From Oscillospiraceae bacterium (GTDB taxonomy: Bacteria > Bacillota > Clostridia > Oscillospirales > Oscillospiraceae): 64,000 nucleotides of DNA. The notes under the pieces are model-generated. The model searched no databases. It was not told the origin of the DNA and saw only the letters and a list, made by a program, of their open reading frames with translations. This document shows, in pieces, positions 24,437 through 34,578 of the stretch (positions are counted from its first letter, which is position 1; each line of letters opens with the position of its first letter). The stretch spans positions 41,903 to 105,902 of the forward strand of contig JAFVZT010000007.1 in assembly GCA_017508045.1 (NCBI GenBank), written 5' to 3'. A program made the position numbers and the translations under genes.

Positions 24437-25272
24437 GCCTTTGGTATCAGTTGTGTGATATGCTGCCAATAGAAATGCTCCACTGGGACTTTATGAAAAA
24501 CGCCCTATTGGCTGTTTTGTTAATCTCACCCCTGTTTGGAATCTCTTCCACAATGATTGTCACGGGAAAAATGAGCTTTTTCTCCGATGCCCTTGGTCAT
24601 TCTGCCTTTACCGGAATCGCCATCGGCGCAATCTGCGGTATCTCCAGTCCCACTTGGGTTGCTGTTATATTTGCCGTTGTATTTGCACTTCTTTTTTCTT
24701 ACGTTCGCAGCCGAAGCAACCACACCGCCGACACCTTGATTGGTGTATTTTCAAGCACCGCAATTGCTTTGGGTATCTTTATTGCTACGTTAGGCGGCAG
24801 CAGCTTTACAAAATATAACAAATACTTGATTGGTGATATATTATCCGTAACAGGCGCGGAAATCGGTATGCTTGCAATAGTCCTTATAGTTGTTATTATC
24901 TTTTGGCTTATCCTTTCCAACAAAATAATGCTTACCTCAATCCATCCCCAGCTGGCTTCCTCTCGGGGGATATCCGTACGTGTCACCCAGACCCTTTTTA
25001 CCACCGCGATCGCAATTGTTGTAACACTGGCCGTTTCCTGGGTGGGTTTGTTAATACTAAACTCCCTTTTGGTACTGCCCGGTGCAACCTCACGCAATGT
25101 GGCAAAAAACCTAAAACAGTATAGTCTGTTTTCCGTATTGATTGCGCTTATCTCCGGTATTGTGGGCTTATGTCTTTCTTATTATATTGGAGCATCCTCC
25201 GGTGCCGCAATTTCCCTTGTGCTGGCTCTTTTGTTCTTAATTTCTTTCCTGTTTAGAAAGGTCAGGATGTAA
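24433..25272 (+). CDS. znuB: zinc ABC transporter permease
   Basis: The 279-residue integral membrane protein is an ABC-3 family permease with about eight hydrophobic segments. Recognisable stretches are the early A-L-L-A-V-L-L-I-S-P-L-F-G, S-D-A-L-G-H-S-A-F-T-G-I-A-I-G and L-V-L-P-G-A-T-S-R. The start at 24433 overlaps the znuC stop (ATGA) and has GGGAGAG ahead; the longer frame only reads inside znuC. Confidence 0.92.
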   Translation: MSLWYQLCDMLPIEMLHWDFMKNALLAVLLISPLFGISSTMIVTGKMSFFSDALGHSAFTGIAIGAICGISSPTWVAVIFAVVFALLFSYVRSRSNHTADTLIGVFSSTAIALGIFIATLGGSSFTKYNKYLIGDILSVTGAEIGMLAIVLIVVIIFWLILSNKIMLTSIHPQLASSRGISVRVTQTLFTTAIAIVVTLAVSWVGLLILNSLLVLPGATSRNVAKNLKQYSLFSVLIALISGIVGLCLSYYIGASSGAAISLVLALLFLISFLFRKVRM

Positions 25273-25273
25273 C

Positions 25274-25972
25274 ATGGAAGATATAACGATGCAAATTATT
25301 GCCAGAATCAAAAGTGACTTTCAAACTAAATTTGGGATTCCAAGACAGAGTGGCCTAGTAAAGACGCTTCAGTCAACCATCATATTTGAGCCGGCGTTTC
25401 GAAATGATGATGCCTTGCGTGGCTTGGAGGATTTTTCCCATCTGTGGATTATCTGGCAATTTTCAGAAGCTGTTCGTTCTCAGTGGTCGCCAACCGTCCG
25501 CCCACCCCGGCTGGGCGGAAACATAAGAATGGGCGTATTTGCTACCCGCTCCCCTTTCAGACCCAATTCCATTGGCCTTTCCAGTGTTGAAATTATTGGT
25601 TTGGAAAAAACCGCTGAATACGGCACTGTTATTCACGTTGCCGGAGCAGATTTAATGGATGGAACGCCTATTTTTGATATTAAGCCCTATATCCCCTATT
25701 GTGACAGCCACCCGGATGCCTCAGAGGGCTTCACAGGCAATGCAGACGATTATATTTTGGAGGTAATCTTTCCGGAAGTATTGCTTTCCAAGCTGCCTGA
25801 GAGCAAAAGGCAACCAGCAATTGATGTTTTACGCCACGACCCAAGACCCTCCTATCAAAAGGACGACCAAAGACAATACGGCCTTATGTTTGCCGGATAC
25901 GATATCCGTTTCCGTGTTCACGATAATCAGTTGACTGTGTTTGATGTAGTTGAAAACTCCCTGCCCGATTGA
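25274..25972 (+). CDS. trmO: tRNA (N6-threonylcarbamoyladenosine(37)-N6)-methyltransferase
   Basis: The 232-residue protein belongs to the TrmO (TsaA/YaeB) family, which methylates t6A37 in tRNA-Thr using SAM. Diagnostic stretches are F-G-I-P-R-Q-S-G near residue 20, R-G-L-E-D-F-S-H-L-W near 50 and the R-M-G-V-F-A-T-R-S-P-F-R-P-N-S-I-G-L core near 90. It starts one base after znuB ends, so it is probably co-transcribed with the zinc transporter, with no obvious functional link. The terminator overlaps its last codons. Confidence 0.92.
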   Translation: MEDITMQIIARIKSDFQTKFGIPRQSGLVKTLQSTIIFEPAFRNDDALRGLEDFSHLWIIWQFSEAVRSQWSPTVRPPRLGGNIRMGVFATRSPFRPNSIGLSSVEIIGLEKTAEYGTVIHVAGADLMDGTPIFDIKPYIPYCDSHPDASEGFTGNADDYILEVIFPEVLLSKLPESKRQPAIDVLRHDPRPSYQKDDQRQYGLMFAGYDIRFRVHDNQLTVFDVVENSLPD

Positions 25973-25982
25973 GCAGGGAGTT
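25955..25982. terminator. bidirectional terminator between trmO and purL
   Basis: A 10-bp stem (25955-25964 with 25973-25982) lies at the trmO stop; on the minus strand it is followed by TTTT, so it also ends the purine operon. Confidence 0.8.
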
Positions 25983-25987
25983 CTGCA

Positions 25988-28900
25988 TTATTTAAAGTAT
26001 TTGACAGCCGCCTTAAACATCCCAATATCATAATTACCGGGAACGTTTTTATAAAGGCCATCACCAATACGCTCACTGTGTCCCATTTTGCCAAAAACGC
26101 GACCGTCAGGAGAAGTAATACCCTCAATTGCGAAAATTGAGCCGTTGGGGTTAAACCGAACATCTGCTGTAGCATTTCCGTCCAAATCCACATACTGGGT
26201 AGCCACCTGACCGTTGGCGATCAACTGCCGGGCAAGCTCTTCAGATGCATAGAAACGACCTTCGCCATGGGAAATCGCAACGTTGTAGATGTCGCCAACC
26301 TTGGTATTTGCAAGCCAGGGAGAATTGTTGGATGCCACACGGGTACGAACGATGCGGCTCTGGTGCCGACCAATAACATTAAATGTCAGCGTGGGGCAAT
26401 TCTCATCCGTATCCATAATCTTGCCGTAGGGAACCAGTCCGAGCTTGATAAGAGCCTGGAAACCATTACAGATTCCACACATCAAGCCGTCACGGTTTTC
26501 AAGCAGCCGGGTGACCTCTTCCTTAATGGCACCATTACGGAAAAACGCAGTGATGAACTTACCTGAGCCATCCGGCTCATCGCCGCCGGAGAAGCCGCCG
26601 GGAACAAAAATCATCTGGCTTTGAGAAATCTTCTCTGCAAAGGCCTCTACGCTGCGGCTGATTGCATCAGCAGACCGGTTCTTTACAACAAAGATTTCCG
26701 GTTCAGCGCCTGCATCCATTACAGCACGGGCAGAATCGTATTCACAGTTTGTGCCGGGGAATACAGGAATCAGTACCTTGGGTTTTGCAACCTTGATTGC
26801 AGGAGCAACCCGGGGCTTTTCAGGTGTAGACACTGTTTCAATAGGAATGTTTGCATCCGGAATATTGCAGGAATATACGCTCTCAAGCTTATCTTCGTAT
26901 GCCTTTTGAAGCTCAAACAGAGATACTTTTTCGCTTGCAAAGCAAATTTCAGGAGCATCGGTAACCGTTCCCAACAAGGTAGCGCCTGCAACAGCCTCGG
27001 TAACCTCCAGAATAAAGCTTCCGTAGCTATAGCCGAAAATATCGCACACGCTCAAGCCGTCGGCAAATTTAAAGCCATAGCCATTACCGTAGCACATCTT
27101 CATAACGGCCTCACCGATACCGCCCAAGCCGGGAGTATAGCAGGACAGAACCTTTCCACCGCGCATCAACTCAGTGACCTTGGTAAATACATTTACAAGA
27201 GACTTGGCGTTGGGCAAACCGCTGTCATCATACTCAGGCTGGAGGCAGATAACCTTACTGCCGGGTTTCTTAAACTCATTAGAAATAATGTTGCCAAGTT
27301 TCTCGGTGGTAACCGCAAAAGAAACCAACGTGGGGGGTACATCAATATCCTCGAATGTACCGGACATGGAGTCCTTACCGCCAATAGCAGCAATCTTCAA
27401 ATCCATCTGTGCCTTAAATGCGCCCAAAAGTGCGGCTGTAGGCTGACCCCAACGTTTAGCATCCTTACCGACACGCAGGAAATACTCCTGGAAGGTCAGA
27501 TAAACATCCTCAAAGCTGGCACCGGTTGCAATTAACTTACAAACAGACTCAACAACTGCCATGTAAGCGCCGTGATAGGGACTCTTTTCCGTAATGAATG
27601 GATTATAGCCCCAGCTCATAACAGAGCAATCATCGGTATGACCCTTTTCCAGGCTTACCTTGTGAACCATAGCCTGAATCGGGGTTTGCTGGTGCTTGCC
27701 GCCAAAGGGCATGAGTACCGTGCCTGCGCCGATAGAGGCATCAAAGCGTTCAGACAGGCCGCGCTTGGAGCAGGTGTTTAAATCTGTTGCAATCCGGTTT
27801 ATGTTGTCCGTAAAGCTGCCGGAAATCTGAGGCTTAAAATCGGCAGGTGCTTGCAGTTCAACACTGACATGCTTTTCTGCGCCGTTGGAATTTAAGAATT
27901 CACGGTTGATATCGCATATGGTCTGACCGTTCCAGAACATTTTGAGTCTGGCTTCCTTTGTAATGGTAGCAACAACTGTAGCTTCCAGATTTTCCTTGTC
28001 AGCCAGCTCCATAAAGCGATCAACATTTTCTGCCGCAACCACAATAGCCATGCGCTCCTGAGATTCGGAAATTGCCAGTTCCGTGCCATCCAGACCCTCA
28101 TACTTCTTGGGAACCTTATTCAGGTCAATTTCCAGACCATCAGCCAATTCGCCGATCGCAACGGAAACGCCGCCGGCACCAAAGTCATTACACCGTTTAA
28201 TCATGACCGCAGCCTCACCGTTACGGAACAAGCGCTGCAGCTTACGCTCCTCCGGCGCATTGCCCTTTTGCACTTCTGCGCCACAGGAAGCAAGGGATTC
28301 AACTGTGTGGCTCTTAGACGAGCCGGTTGCACCGCCACAGCCATCACGACCGGTTTTGCCGCCCAGAAGAATAACCTTATCCCCGGGCATCGGGAAATCC
28401 GGTTTAGAATGATCCTCATGGACAGCACCGATAACTGCGCCGATTTCCATACGCTTCGCCGCATAACCGGGGTGATACAGCTCGTCCACCATGCCTGTTG
28501 CTAAGCCGATTTGGTTGCCGTAAGAGGAGTAACCGGCAGCGGCGGTAGTTACAATTTTACGCTGGGGAAGCTTACCCTTAACTGTTTCATTTACAGGCTT
28601 TAACGGATCGGCAGCGCCTGTAACACGCATAGCCGCATACACATAGGCACGACTCGCCAGAGGATCACGAATTGCGCCGCCGATGCAGGTTGCTGCACCG
28701 CCAAAGGGCTCAATTTCTGTGGGATGGTTGTGTGTCTCGTTTTTGAAAAGTAACAACCAGGGCTGTTCCTCCCCGTCCACCGTGACGGTCATACGAACGG
28801 TACAGGCGTTAATTTCCTCAGACTCATAAAGCTTGTCCAGATAGCCGTTTTTACGCAGATATTTACCGGCCAATGTGCCGATGTCCATAAGGTTAATGGG

Positions 28901-29674
28901 CTTTGTGCGTCCAAGCTCCTTACGGGTGGCAATATACTGGTCATAGGCACTCTGCAAAAGCGGGTCGGCAAATTTTACATTATCAATGGTTGTGTTGAAG
29001 GTAGTATGCCGACAGTGATCGGACCAATATGTGTCAATCATCCGGATTTCCGTGATGGTGGGATTGCGGTTCTCTGTCTTGAAATAGCTTTGACAGAAGG
29101 TAATATCATCCAGATCCATGGCAAGACCCAGGGATTTTACCATATCGGACAAAGAAGCCTTGTCCATAACCAAAAAGCCTTCTACCACCGCAACAGATTC
29201 CGGAATGGTAACCTCCATTTCCAGTGTTTCGGGCATATCCAGACCGGCCTCACGGCACTCCACCGGATTAATGACATGGTGGCGAATGGCAGCGATATCA
29301 CTTTCAGACAAGTCCCCTTCCAGAACGTACACCTTGGCAGTGCGCACAAGAGGACGCTCCCCTTGGGAAAGTATCTGAATACACTGGGCAGCAGAATCTG
29401 CTCTCTGATCAAATTGACCGGGCAGCGGCTCTACAGCGAAAACAACACCGCCTGTGGGTACGGTGTAACTAACCGTATCCACCTGAGGTTCAGAAAACAC
29501 CGTGTTGACAGCATAAGAAAATAAGTCTTCCTCAATTTTCTCCACATCATAGCGGTTCAAAATGCGGACAGAAGCTAAGTTCTTAATCTGCAAAAAGTCC
29601 TTTACCTCTTTGAGCAAGCTATCGGCCTCATGTGTCTGACCGGGCTTTTTCTCAACATATACGCGATATACCAT
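25988..29674 (-). CDS. purL: phosphoribosylformylglycinamidine synthase, single chain
   Basis: This 1228-residue enzyme converts FGAR, glutamine and ATP to FGAM in purine synthesis. It fuses the synthetase domains (N-terminal PurS-like part; H-N-H-P-T-E-I-E-P-F-G-G near residue 314; the second half from about 600) to a C-terminal PurQ-type glutaminase (P-G-G-F-S-G-G-D and the nucleophile Cys in G-I-C-N-G-F). It is the clostridial single-chain form, somewhat shorter than E. coli PurL, so purS and purQ are not needed. It is the last gene of the operon, 15 bases after purD. Confidence 0.96.
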   Translation of the reverse strand: MVYRVYVEKKPGQTHEADSLLKEVKDFLQIKNLASVRILNRYDVEKIEEDLFSYAVNTVFSEPQVDTVSYTVPTGGVVFAVEPLPGQFDQRADSAAQCIQILSQGERPLVRTAKVYVLEGDLSESDIAAIRHHVINPVECREAGLDMPETLEMEVTIPESVAVVEGFLVMDKASLSDMVKSLGLAMDLDDITFCQSYFKTENRNPTITEIRMIDTYWSDHCRHTTFNTTIDNVKFADPLLQSAYDQYIATRKELGRTKPINLMDIGTLAGKYLRKNGYLDKLYESEEINACTVRMTVTVDGEEQPWLLLFKNETHNHPTEIEPFGGAATCIGGAIRDPLASRAYVYAAMRVTGAADPLKPVNETVKGKLPQRKIVTTAAAGYSSYGNQIGLATGMVDELYHPGYAAKRMEIGAVIGAVHEDHSKPDFPMPGDKVILLGGKTGRDGCGGATGSSKSHTVESLASCGAEVQKGNAPEERKLQRLFRNGEAAVMIKRCNDFGAGGVSVAIGELADGLEIDLNKVPKKYEGLDGTELAISESQERMAIVVAAENVDRFMELADKENLEATVVATITKEARLKMFWNGQTICDINREFLNSNGAEKHVSVELQAPADFKPQISGSFTDNINRIATDLNTCSKRGLSERFDASIGAGTVLMPFGGKHQQTPIQAMVHKVSLEKGHTDDCSVMSWGYNPFITEKSPYHGAYMAVVESVCKLIATGASFEDVYLTFQEYFLRVGKDAKRWGQPTAALLGAFKAQMDLKIAAIGGKDSMSGTFEDIDVPPTLVSFAVTTEKLGNIISNEFKKPGSKVICLQPEYDDSGLPNAKSLVNVFTKVTELMRGGKVLSCYTPGLGGIGEAVMKMCYGNGYGFKFADGLSVCDIFGYSYGSFILEVTEAVAGATLLGTVTDAPEICFASEKVSLFELQKAYEDKLESVYSCNIPDANIPIETVSTPEKPRVAPAIKVAKPKVLIPVFPGTNCEYDSARAVMDAGAEPEIFVVKNRSADAISRSVEAFAEKISQSQMIFVPGGFSGGDEPDGSGKFITAFFRNGAIKEEVTRLLENRDGLMCGICNGFQALIKLGLVPYGKIMDTDENCPTLTFNVIGRHQSRIVRTRVASNNSPWLANTKVGDIYNVAISHGEGRFYASEELARQLIANGQVATQYVDLDGNATADVRFNPNGSIFAIEGITSPDGRVFGKMGHSERIGDGLYKNVPGNYDIGMFKAAVKYFK

Positions 29675-29689
29675 GGGCGTTACCCCTCC

Positions 29690-30955
29690 TTATTGATATG
29701 CAGCAAGACCGCGCTGACCGATATCGCTTCTGCGATAGGCATTTTGGAAGCAAACACCGTCAGCAAGGCGATATGCTTCCTTTATAGCTTCCGGCAAGGT
29801 GTCGGCTACTGCGGTTGTTCCCGTAACACGACCGCCGGAGGTAAGTAATTTCCCATTTTCCAGCTTTGCACCGGCAACATAGGTTTTTGCTTCTGCTTCC
29901 TCGGTCATTGTGATTTCAAAGCCCTTTTGGTAGCTCAGCGGATAACCGGCAGATGCCGTAACTACACAGCAAGCATGCTTATCTGAAAACTTCACTTCAG
30001 TTTCGGCAAGAGTGCCGTTGGTTGTAGCCTGCATAATTGTCAGCAAATCACTCTCAAGCAACGGCAGAACAACCTGCGTTTCCGGATCACCAAAGCGGCA
30101 GTTATATTCAATGACCTTGGGTCCGTTGGGTGTAAGCATTAAACCGAAATACAAACAGCCCTTAAAGGTACGGCCTTCGGCGTTCATTGCGCGGATTGTG
30201 GGCAGGAAAATGGTTTCCATACACTCCTTGGCAATATCCTGGGTATAATAGGGATTCGGTGCAATGGTGCCCATACCGCCGGTATTAAGACCGGTGTCGT
30301 TATCCCCTGCCCGCTTATGATCCATGGAGGAAACCATAGGCTTTACAACATTACCATCAGTAAAAGCAAGAACGGAAACCTCTGGTCCGGTGAGAAATTC
30401 CTCTACAACAACGGTAGAGCCGGATTTGCCGAACTTGGCATTTGCCATCATATCCGTAACCGCTTCAATTGCTTCTTCTCTGGTTTGGGCAATAATCACG
30501 CCCTTACCCAGCGCAAGGCCGTCTGCCTTAATGACAGTAGGAATAGGCGCTGTCTTTACATAATCAAGCGCCTTATCAATGTCGGTAAAAATTTCGTAAC
30601 CGGCAGTAGGAATGTTGTATTTTTTCATCAAATCCTTGGCAAAGGCCTTACTTCCCTCAATAATTGCCGCATTGGCTTTAGGACCGAAGCAAGGAATACC
30701 AATTTCATTCAGTCTGTCTACGCAGCCCAGAACAAGGGGATCATCCGGCGCAACGACCGCATAATCTACCTTATTTTCCCCTGCAAATTTAACAATTCCA
30801 TCCAAATCCGTTGCTGCAATATCTACACAGGTAGCGTCCTTTGCCATACCACCGTTACCCGGCAACGCAAAGATTTGGGAAATTGTTTTATTTTCTTTCA
30901 ATTTTTTGATGATGGTGTGTTCACGACCGCCACCACCAACAACCATTATTTTCAT
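29690..30955 (-). CDS. purD: phosphoribosylamine-glycine ligase
   Basis: The 421-residue ATP-grasp enzyme joins phosphoribosylamine and glycine to give GAR. Seen: G-G-G-G-R-E-H near residue 7, P-D-D-P-L near 75, the A-D-G-L-A-L-G-K-G-V ATP-grasp segment near 145 and E-Y-N-C-R-F-G-D-P-E-T-Q near 285. Length is normal. It lies 12 bases after the AICAR transformylase and 15 before purL. Confidence 0.96.
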   Translation of the reverse strand: MKIMVVGGGGREHTIIKKLKENKTISQIFALPGNGGMAKDATCVDIAATDLDGIVKFAGENKVDYAVVAPDDPLVLGCVDRLNEIGIPCFGPKANAAIIEGSKAFAKDLMKKYNIPTAGYEIFTDIDKALDYVKTAPIPTVIKADGLALGKGVIIAQTREEAIEAVTDMMANAKFGKSGSTVVVEEFLTGPEVSVLAFTDGNVVKPMVSSMDHKRAGDNDTGLNTGGMGTIAPNPYYTQDIAKECMETIFLPTIRAMNAEGRTFKGCLYFGLMLTPNGPKVIEYNCRFGDPETQVVLPLLESDLLTIMQATTNGTLAETEVKFSDKHACCVVTASAGYPLSYQKGFEITMTEEAEAKTYVAGAKLENGKLLTSGGRVTGTTAVADTLPEAIKEAYRLADGVCFQNAYRRSDIGQRGLAAYQ

Positions 30956-30967
30956 ATCAGCACTCCA

Positions 30968-32152
30968 TTAATGGTGGAACAAGCGCATACCGGTAAAGGC
31001 CATAGCAATACCCCGGTTGTTGCACTCTTCAATTACCAAATCATCACGAATAGAGCCGCCGGGCTGAGCAATGTACTTGACACCGGAAGCTGCAGCGCGC
31101 TTAATGTTGTCGCTAAAGGGGAAGAATGCGTCGGAACCAAGGGCGACATTCTGACGGCTGGAAAGCCATGCCTTTTTGTCTTCCTGGGTTAAGCGCTCCG
31201 GCTGCTTTGTAAAATAATTCTGCCAGATACCGTCAGCGCAAACATCTTCCTCATTTCCGTTGATATAGCCATCGATAACATTATCCCGGTTGGGACGACC
31301 CAGATCCTCACGGAAGGGCAAGTTCAGGGTCTTGGGGTGCTGACGCAAGAACCATGTGTCCGCCTTTGTGCCGGCAAGACGGGTGCAGTGGATACGGGAC
31401 TGCTGTCCCGCGCCAACGCCGATAGCCTGTCCATCCACAGCAAAGCAAACAGAATTGGACTGGGTATATTTCAGCGTAATCAGCGCAACAATCAGGTCAA
31501 TCCGGGCGCTTTCAGGCAGTTCCTTATTTTCAGTTACTACATTGGAAAGCAACTCGTTATCAATTTTGAAATTATTACGACCCTGCTGGAAGGTGATGCC
31601 GTAAACCTGCTTATGTTCTGCCTCGGCAGGCACAAAGTTGGGGTCAATAGCAACCACATTATAGCCGCCCTTGCGCTTTGTTTTTAAAATCTCCAATGCC
31701 TCATCTGTGTAGCCGGGGGCAATGACACCGTCAGATACCTCACGGGCGATTAGCTTTGCTGTCAGAGCATCACAGGTGTCGGACAGAGCAACCCAGTCAC
31801 CAAAGGAGCACATACGGTCAGTGCCACGGGCGCGGGCATATGCGCAAGCCAAAGGATTGCTGTCCAAATCTTCAATATCGTCAACGAAGCAAGCCTTTTT
31901 CAAATCCTCAGAAAGGGGCTTGCCAACAGCAGCAGAGGTAGGAGAAACATGCTTAAAAGAGGTCACGGCGCACAGACCGGTAGCTTCCTTCAGCTCCTTA
32001 ACAAGCTGCCAGGAATTCAGAGCGTCCAGGAAATTGATGTAGCCGGGACGGCCATTCAAAATGGTAATAGGCAGATCGCTGCCATCATGCATGTAAATTT
32101 TAGACGGTTTTTGATTGGGATTACAGCCGTATTTCAGTTCAAACTCTTTCAT
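30968..32152 (-). CDS. purH: AICAR formyltransferase (PurH domain alone)
   Basis: The 394-residue protein corresponds to the formyltransferase half of bifunctional PurH and converts AICAR plus 10-formyl-THF to FAICAR. Seen: the opening L-K-Y-G-C-N-P-N-Q-K, the catalytic K-H-V-S-P region near residue 67, V-G-A-G-Q-Q-S-R near 250, and S-D-A-F-F-P-F near 340. It lacks the N-terminal MGS-fold IMP cyclohydrolase domain of normal PurH (about 520 residues). The missing step is supplied by the next gene upstream, a PurO-type cyclohydrolase, 12 bases away. Confidence 0.93.
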   Translation of the reverse strand: MKEFELKYGCNPNQKPSKIYMHDGSDLPITILNGRPGYINFLDALNSWQLVKELKEATGLCAVTSFKHVSPTSAAVGKPLSEDLKKACFVDDIEDLDSNPLACAYARARGTDRMCSFGDWVALSDTCDALTAKLIAREVSDGVIAPGYTDEALEILKTKRKGGYNVVAIDPNFVPAEAEHKQVYGITFQQGRNNFKIDNELLSNVVTENKELPESARIDLIVALITLKYTQSNSVCFAVDGQAIGVGAGQQSRIHCTRLAGTKADTWFLRQHPKTLNLPFREDLGRPNRDNVIDGYINGNEEDVCADGIWQNYFTKQPERLTQEDKKAWLSSRQNVALGSDAFFPFSDNIKRAAASGVKYIAQPGGSIRDDLVIEECNNRGIAMAFTGMRLFHH

Positions 32153-32164
32153 AATTAACCTCCG

Positions 32165-32878
32165 TTAAGCGTGCTTATTTATAATTTTCTGTTTAAATTC
32201 ACCGGTTTTTAAGTCGGTATACCGGACAAACAGAGAAATCTTATTGTCTGGATTGAGGTTTTCCCACAGCATATCTGCAAAGGCTTCCATGTCGTTGTCC
32301 ATTGCAACACGTTCGGGTTCTCCCTGGAATGTGGGAATTACGGGATTGCCGTCGCAAACATAGGTGTGGATAAAATGACCCAGACCGGCAATACCGGGAT
32401 ATTCGTAGAAGAAGCGGGCGCAAGCGCTGCCTTCAGCATCAGCAGCCTTCAGAATTGACATCTTGTAGCTGCCATCACCTGCCAGCAGGCCGGAAATGCG
32501 AGGTGTCCAGTTCGGACCGTCGTCTTCAAACATTCTTCTGCGAAGGGCTGCCTCCCAGCTCTCGCCTCTTGCCAGATACTCCCAGATTGTATCCGTCTGG
32601 TCACCGTTGGTCACAATCAAGCCGCAGCCTGCTTCGCGAACAGGATGATAGATAATTAAGTGGGGATCTTTCATCAAGCTGGGGTCATGGGCTTCAGTAC
32701 GGATACCGTCCGGCTCTTTTACAAATACACGGTTACGGCTGTTAACGCTGCGACCCATAATGAAATAAGCAGCCACAGAATTTTTGCCATCCGGCGTAAC
32801 ACCCAAAACAATGCCACGACCCGGATAGGTATTGGCAGCGAGCTTCTCCGACAAGGAATCAATTTCATAAACGTTCAT
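32165..32878 (-). CDS. purO: IMP cyclohydrolase, PurO family
   Basis: The 237-residue protein matches the IMP cyclohydrolase family first known from archaea (PurO), which closes FAICAR to IMP. Family stretches are Y-P-G-R-G-I-V-L-G near residue 18, the Y-F-I-M-G-R-S segment near 38, R-V-F near 50 and the Y-H-P-V-R-E block near 78. It pairs with the cyclohydrolase-free PurH next door. ATG at 32878 is chosen because AAAGGAA sits upstream; the longer frame overlaps purN. The gene is a bacterial use of an archaeal-type solution. Confidence 0.88.
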   Translation of the reverse strand: MNVYEIDSLSEKLAANTYPGRGIVLGVTPDGKNSVAAYFIMGRSVNSRNRVFVKEPDGIRTEAHDPSLMKDPHLIIYHPVREAGCGLIVTNGDQTDTIWEYLARGESWEAALRRRMFEDDGPNWTPRISGLLAGDGSYKMSILKAADAEGSACARFFYEYPGIAGLGHFIHTYVCDGNPVIPTFQGEPERVAMDNDMEAFADMLWENLNPDNKISLFVRYTDLKTGEFKQKIINKHA

Positions 32879-32879
32879 G

Positions 32880-33491
32880 TTAATTTCCTTTCTCCACAAT
32901 TGTCTTACAAACCATTTCTACGGCAGCGGGAAGAATTTTCCATTCCGCCTGCTCCATAACCCGTTTTTGTAATATCTCCGGCGTGTCCCCGTCTTCGATC
33001 GCAACAGCCTTTTGCAGGATTATCTTACCGCCGTCCGGAATTTCATTTACAAAATGAACCGTAGCACCGGTAACCTTAACGCCATAGGCCAATGCTTCCC
33101 GATGGACACGCAGGCCGTAGTAGCCTTTCCCGCAAAAAGAGGGAATCAAAGAAGGATGTACATTGAGAATCCGGTTTGGATAGTTTTTTGTAAAGCTTTC
33201 GCTTAATATAGACATAAAACCAGCAAGAACAATCAAATCGATTTTGTGGATTTCTAAGAGTTTCTCGATTTTCTTTTCAAAGCCCTCTTGCCCGCCGCAG
33301 TCCGCTTTAATTACAGTTTCAGAAGAAACCCCAGCCTTATTTGCCCGTTCCAATGCGTAGGCACCGGAATTGTTGGAAATTACAAGGGCAATTTCGCCGC
33401 TTTCAATGATCCCGGCAGCTTGAGCATCCAATAAGGCCTGCAAATTGGTACCGCCACCGGAAACCAACACCGCAATTCTCGCTTTATCCAT
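32880..33491 (-). CDS. purN: phosphoribosylglycinamide formyltransferase
   Basis: The 203-residue enzyme transfers the formyl group from 10-formyl-THF to GAR. Seen: V-S-G-G-G-T-N-L-Q-A-L near residue 10, I-S-N-N-S-G-A-Y near 39, the A-G-F-M motif near 93, N-V-H-P-S-L-I-P-S-F near 108, and G-A-T-V-H-F-V-N near 137. It ends one base before purO starts and begins 14 bases after purM. Confidence 0.96.
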   Translation of the reverse strand: MDKARIAVLVSGGGTNLQALLDAQAAGIIESGEIALVISNNSGAYALERANKAGVSSETVIKADCGGQEGFEKKIEKLLEIHKIDLIVLAGFMSILSESFTKNYPNRILNVHPSLIPSFCGKGYYGLRVHREALAYGVKVTGATVHFVNEIPDGGKIILQKAVAIEDGDTPEILQKRVMEQAEWKILPAAVEMVCKTIVEKGN

Positions 33492-33505
33492 ACCTATGTC
33501 CTCTA

Positions 33506-34555
33506 TTATTCGATAATAATTTTATCCTCGGAGGCAATAATTTCGCCAATTACATAGGCGTCTTCGCCGTTTTCCTTAAGGATTGCAATTGCGGTTTCCA
33601 CCTCATCCGCAGGAACAACAATGCTCATACCGACGCCCATATTGTAGGTGTTGAACATGTCGCGCTCCGGAATATTGCCAGTTTTGGCAATCAAATCAAA
33701 GATAGGCAGAACCTTAACCGCACTGCGGTTAATTCTTGCGCCAAGACCGTCGGGAATGCTGCGGGGAATATTTTCATAGAAGCCGCCGCCGGTAATATGG
33801 CTAATTCCCTTTACATTTACCTTTTCCAGTAATGCCAGAACAGGCTTTACATAGATTTTTGTAGGTACAAGCAATGCCTCCGCAATTGTATTTCCGCCAA
33901 GCTCCTCCTGGGGTACATAGAGCTGGGGATTGTTGTTGTCAATATCAAACACCTTGCGGCATAGGCTGAAGCCATTGGAATGAATACCGGTAGAAGGCAG
34001 CGCGATGACAACATCACCAACAGCCATTTTGGTATTATCCAAAATTTTCTTTTTGTCTACAATGCCTACGGCAAAGCCGGCAAGGTCATACTCATCAACA
34101 GGCATCATGCCAGGATGCTCCGCTGTTTCGCCGCCGATTAAAGCAGCACCGGACTGAACGCAGCCCTCTGCCACACCACCGACAATTTCCGCAATCTTCT
34201 CAGGAATATTTTTACCACAGGCAATATAGTCCAGGAAGAAAAGAGGTCTTGCGCCAACACAAATAATGTCATTTACGCACATAGCAACCGCGTCAATACC
34301 AATGGTGTCATGTTTGTCCATTAAAATAGCAAGCTTTACCTTAGTGCCGCAGCCATCCGTACCGGAAACCAGAACAGGCTCCTCCATTCCGGCGACCGGC
34401 AAGCCAAAGCATCCACCGAAACCGCCCACGTCATCCAGGCAACCAGCATTGCGAGTCCGGGCGACGTGCTTTTTCATTAATTCTACCGCGCGGTAGCCGG
34501 CTGTGATATCTACGCCTGCAGCGGCGTAGCTTGCGGAATAGCTCTTTTCAGACAT
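33506..34555 (-). CDS. purM: phosphoribosylformylglycinamidine cyclo-ligase
   Basis: The 349-residue ATP-dependent enzyme closes FGAM to AIR. Seen: Y-A-A-A-G-V-D-I near residue 9, D-G-C-G-T-K near 67, the M-C-V-N-D-I family segment near 88, [10 protein letters not shown] near 140, and [10 protein letters not shown] near 255. The ATG at 34555 has AAAAGGAG upstream and gives the family's usual start. It follows purF by 23 bases. Confidence 0.96.
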   Translation of the reverse strand: MSEKSYSASYAAAGVDITAGYRAVELMKKHVARTRNAGCLDDVGGFGGCFGLPVAGMEEPVLVSGTDGCGTKVKLAILMDKHDTIGIDAVAMCVNDIICVGARPLFFLDYIACGKNIPEKIAEIVGGVAEGCVQSGAALIGGETAEHPGMMPVDEYDLAGFAVGIVDKKKILDNTKMAVGDVVIALPSTGIHSNGFSLCRKVFDIDNNNPQLYVPQEELGGNTIAEALLVPTKIYVKPVLALLEKVNVKGISHITGGGFYENIPRSIPDGLGARINRSAVKVLPIFDLIAKTGNIPERDMFNTYNMGVGMSIVVPADEVETAIAILKENGEDAYVIGEIIASEDKIIIE

Positions 34556-34578
34556 GATATAAGCTCCTTTTATAATCG

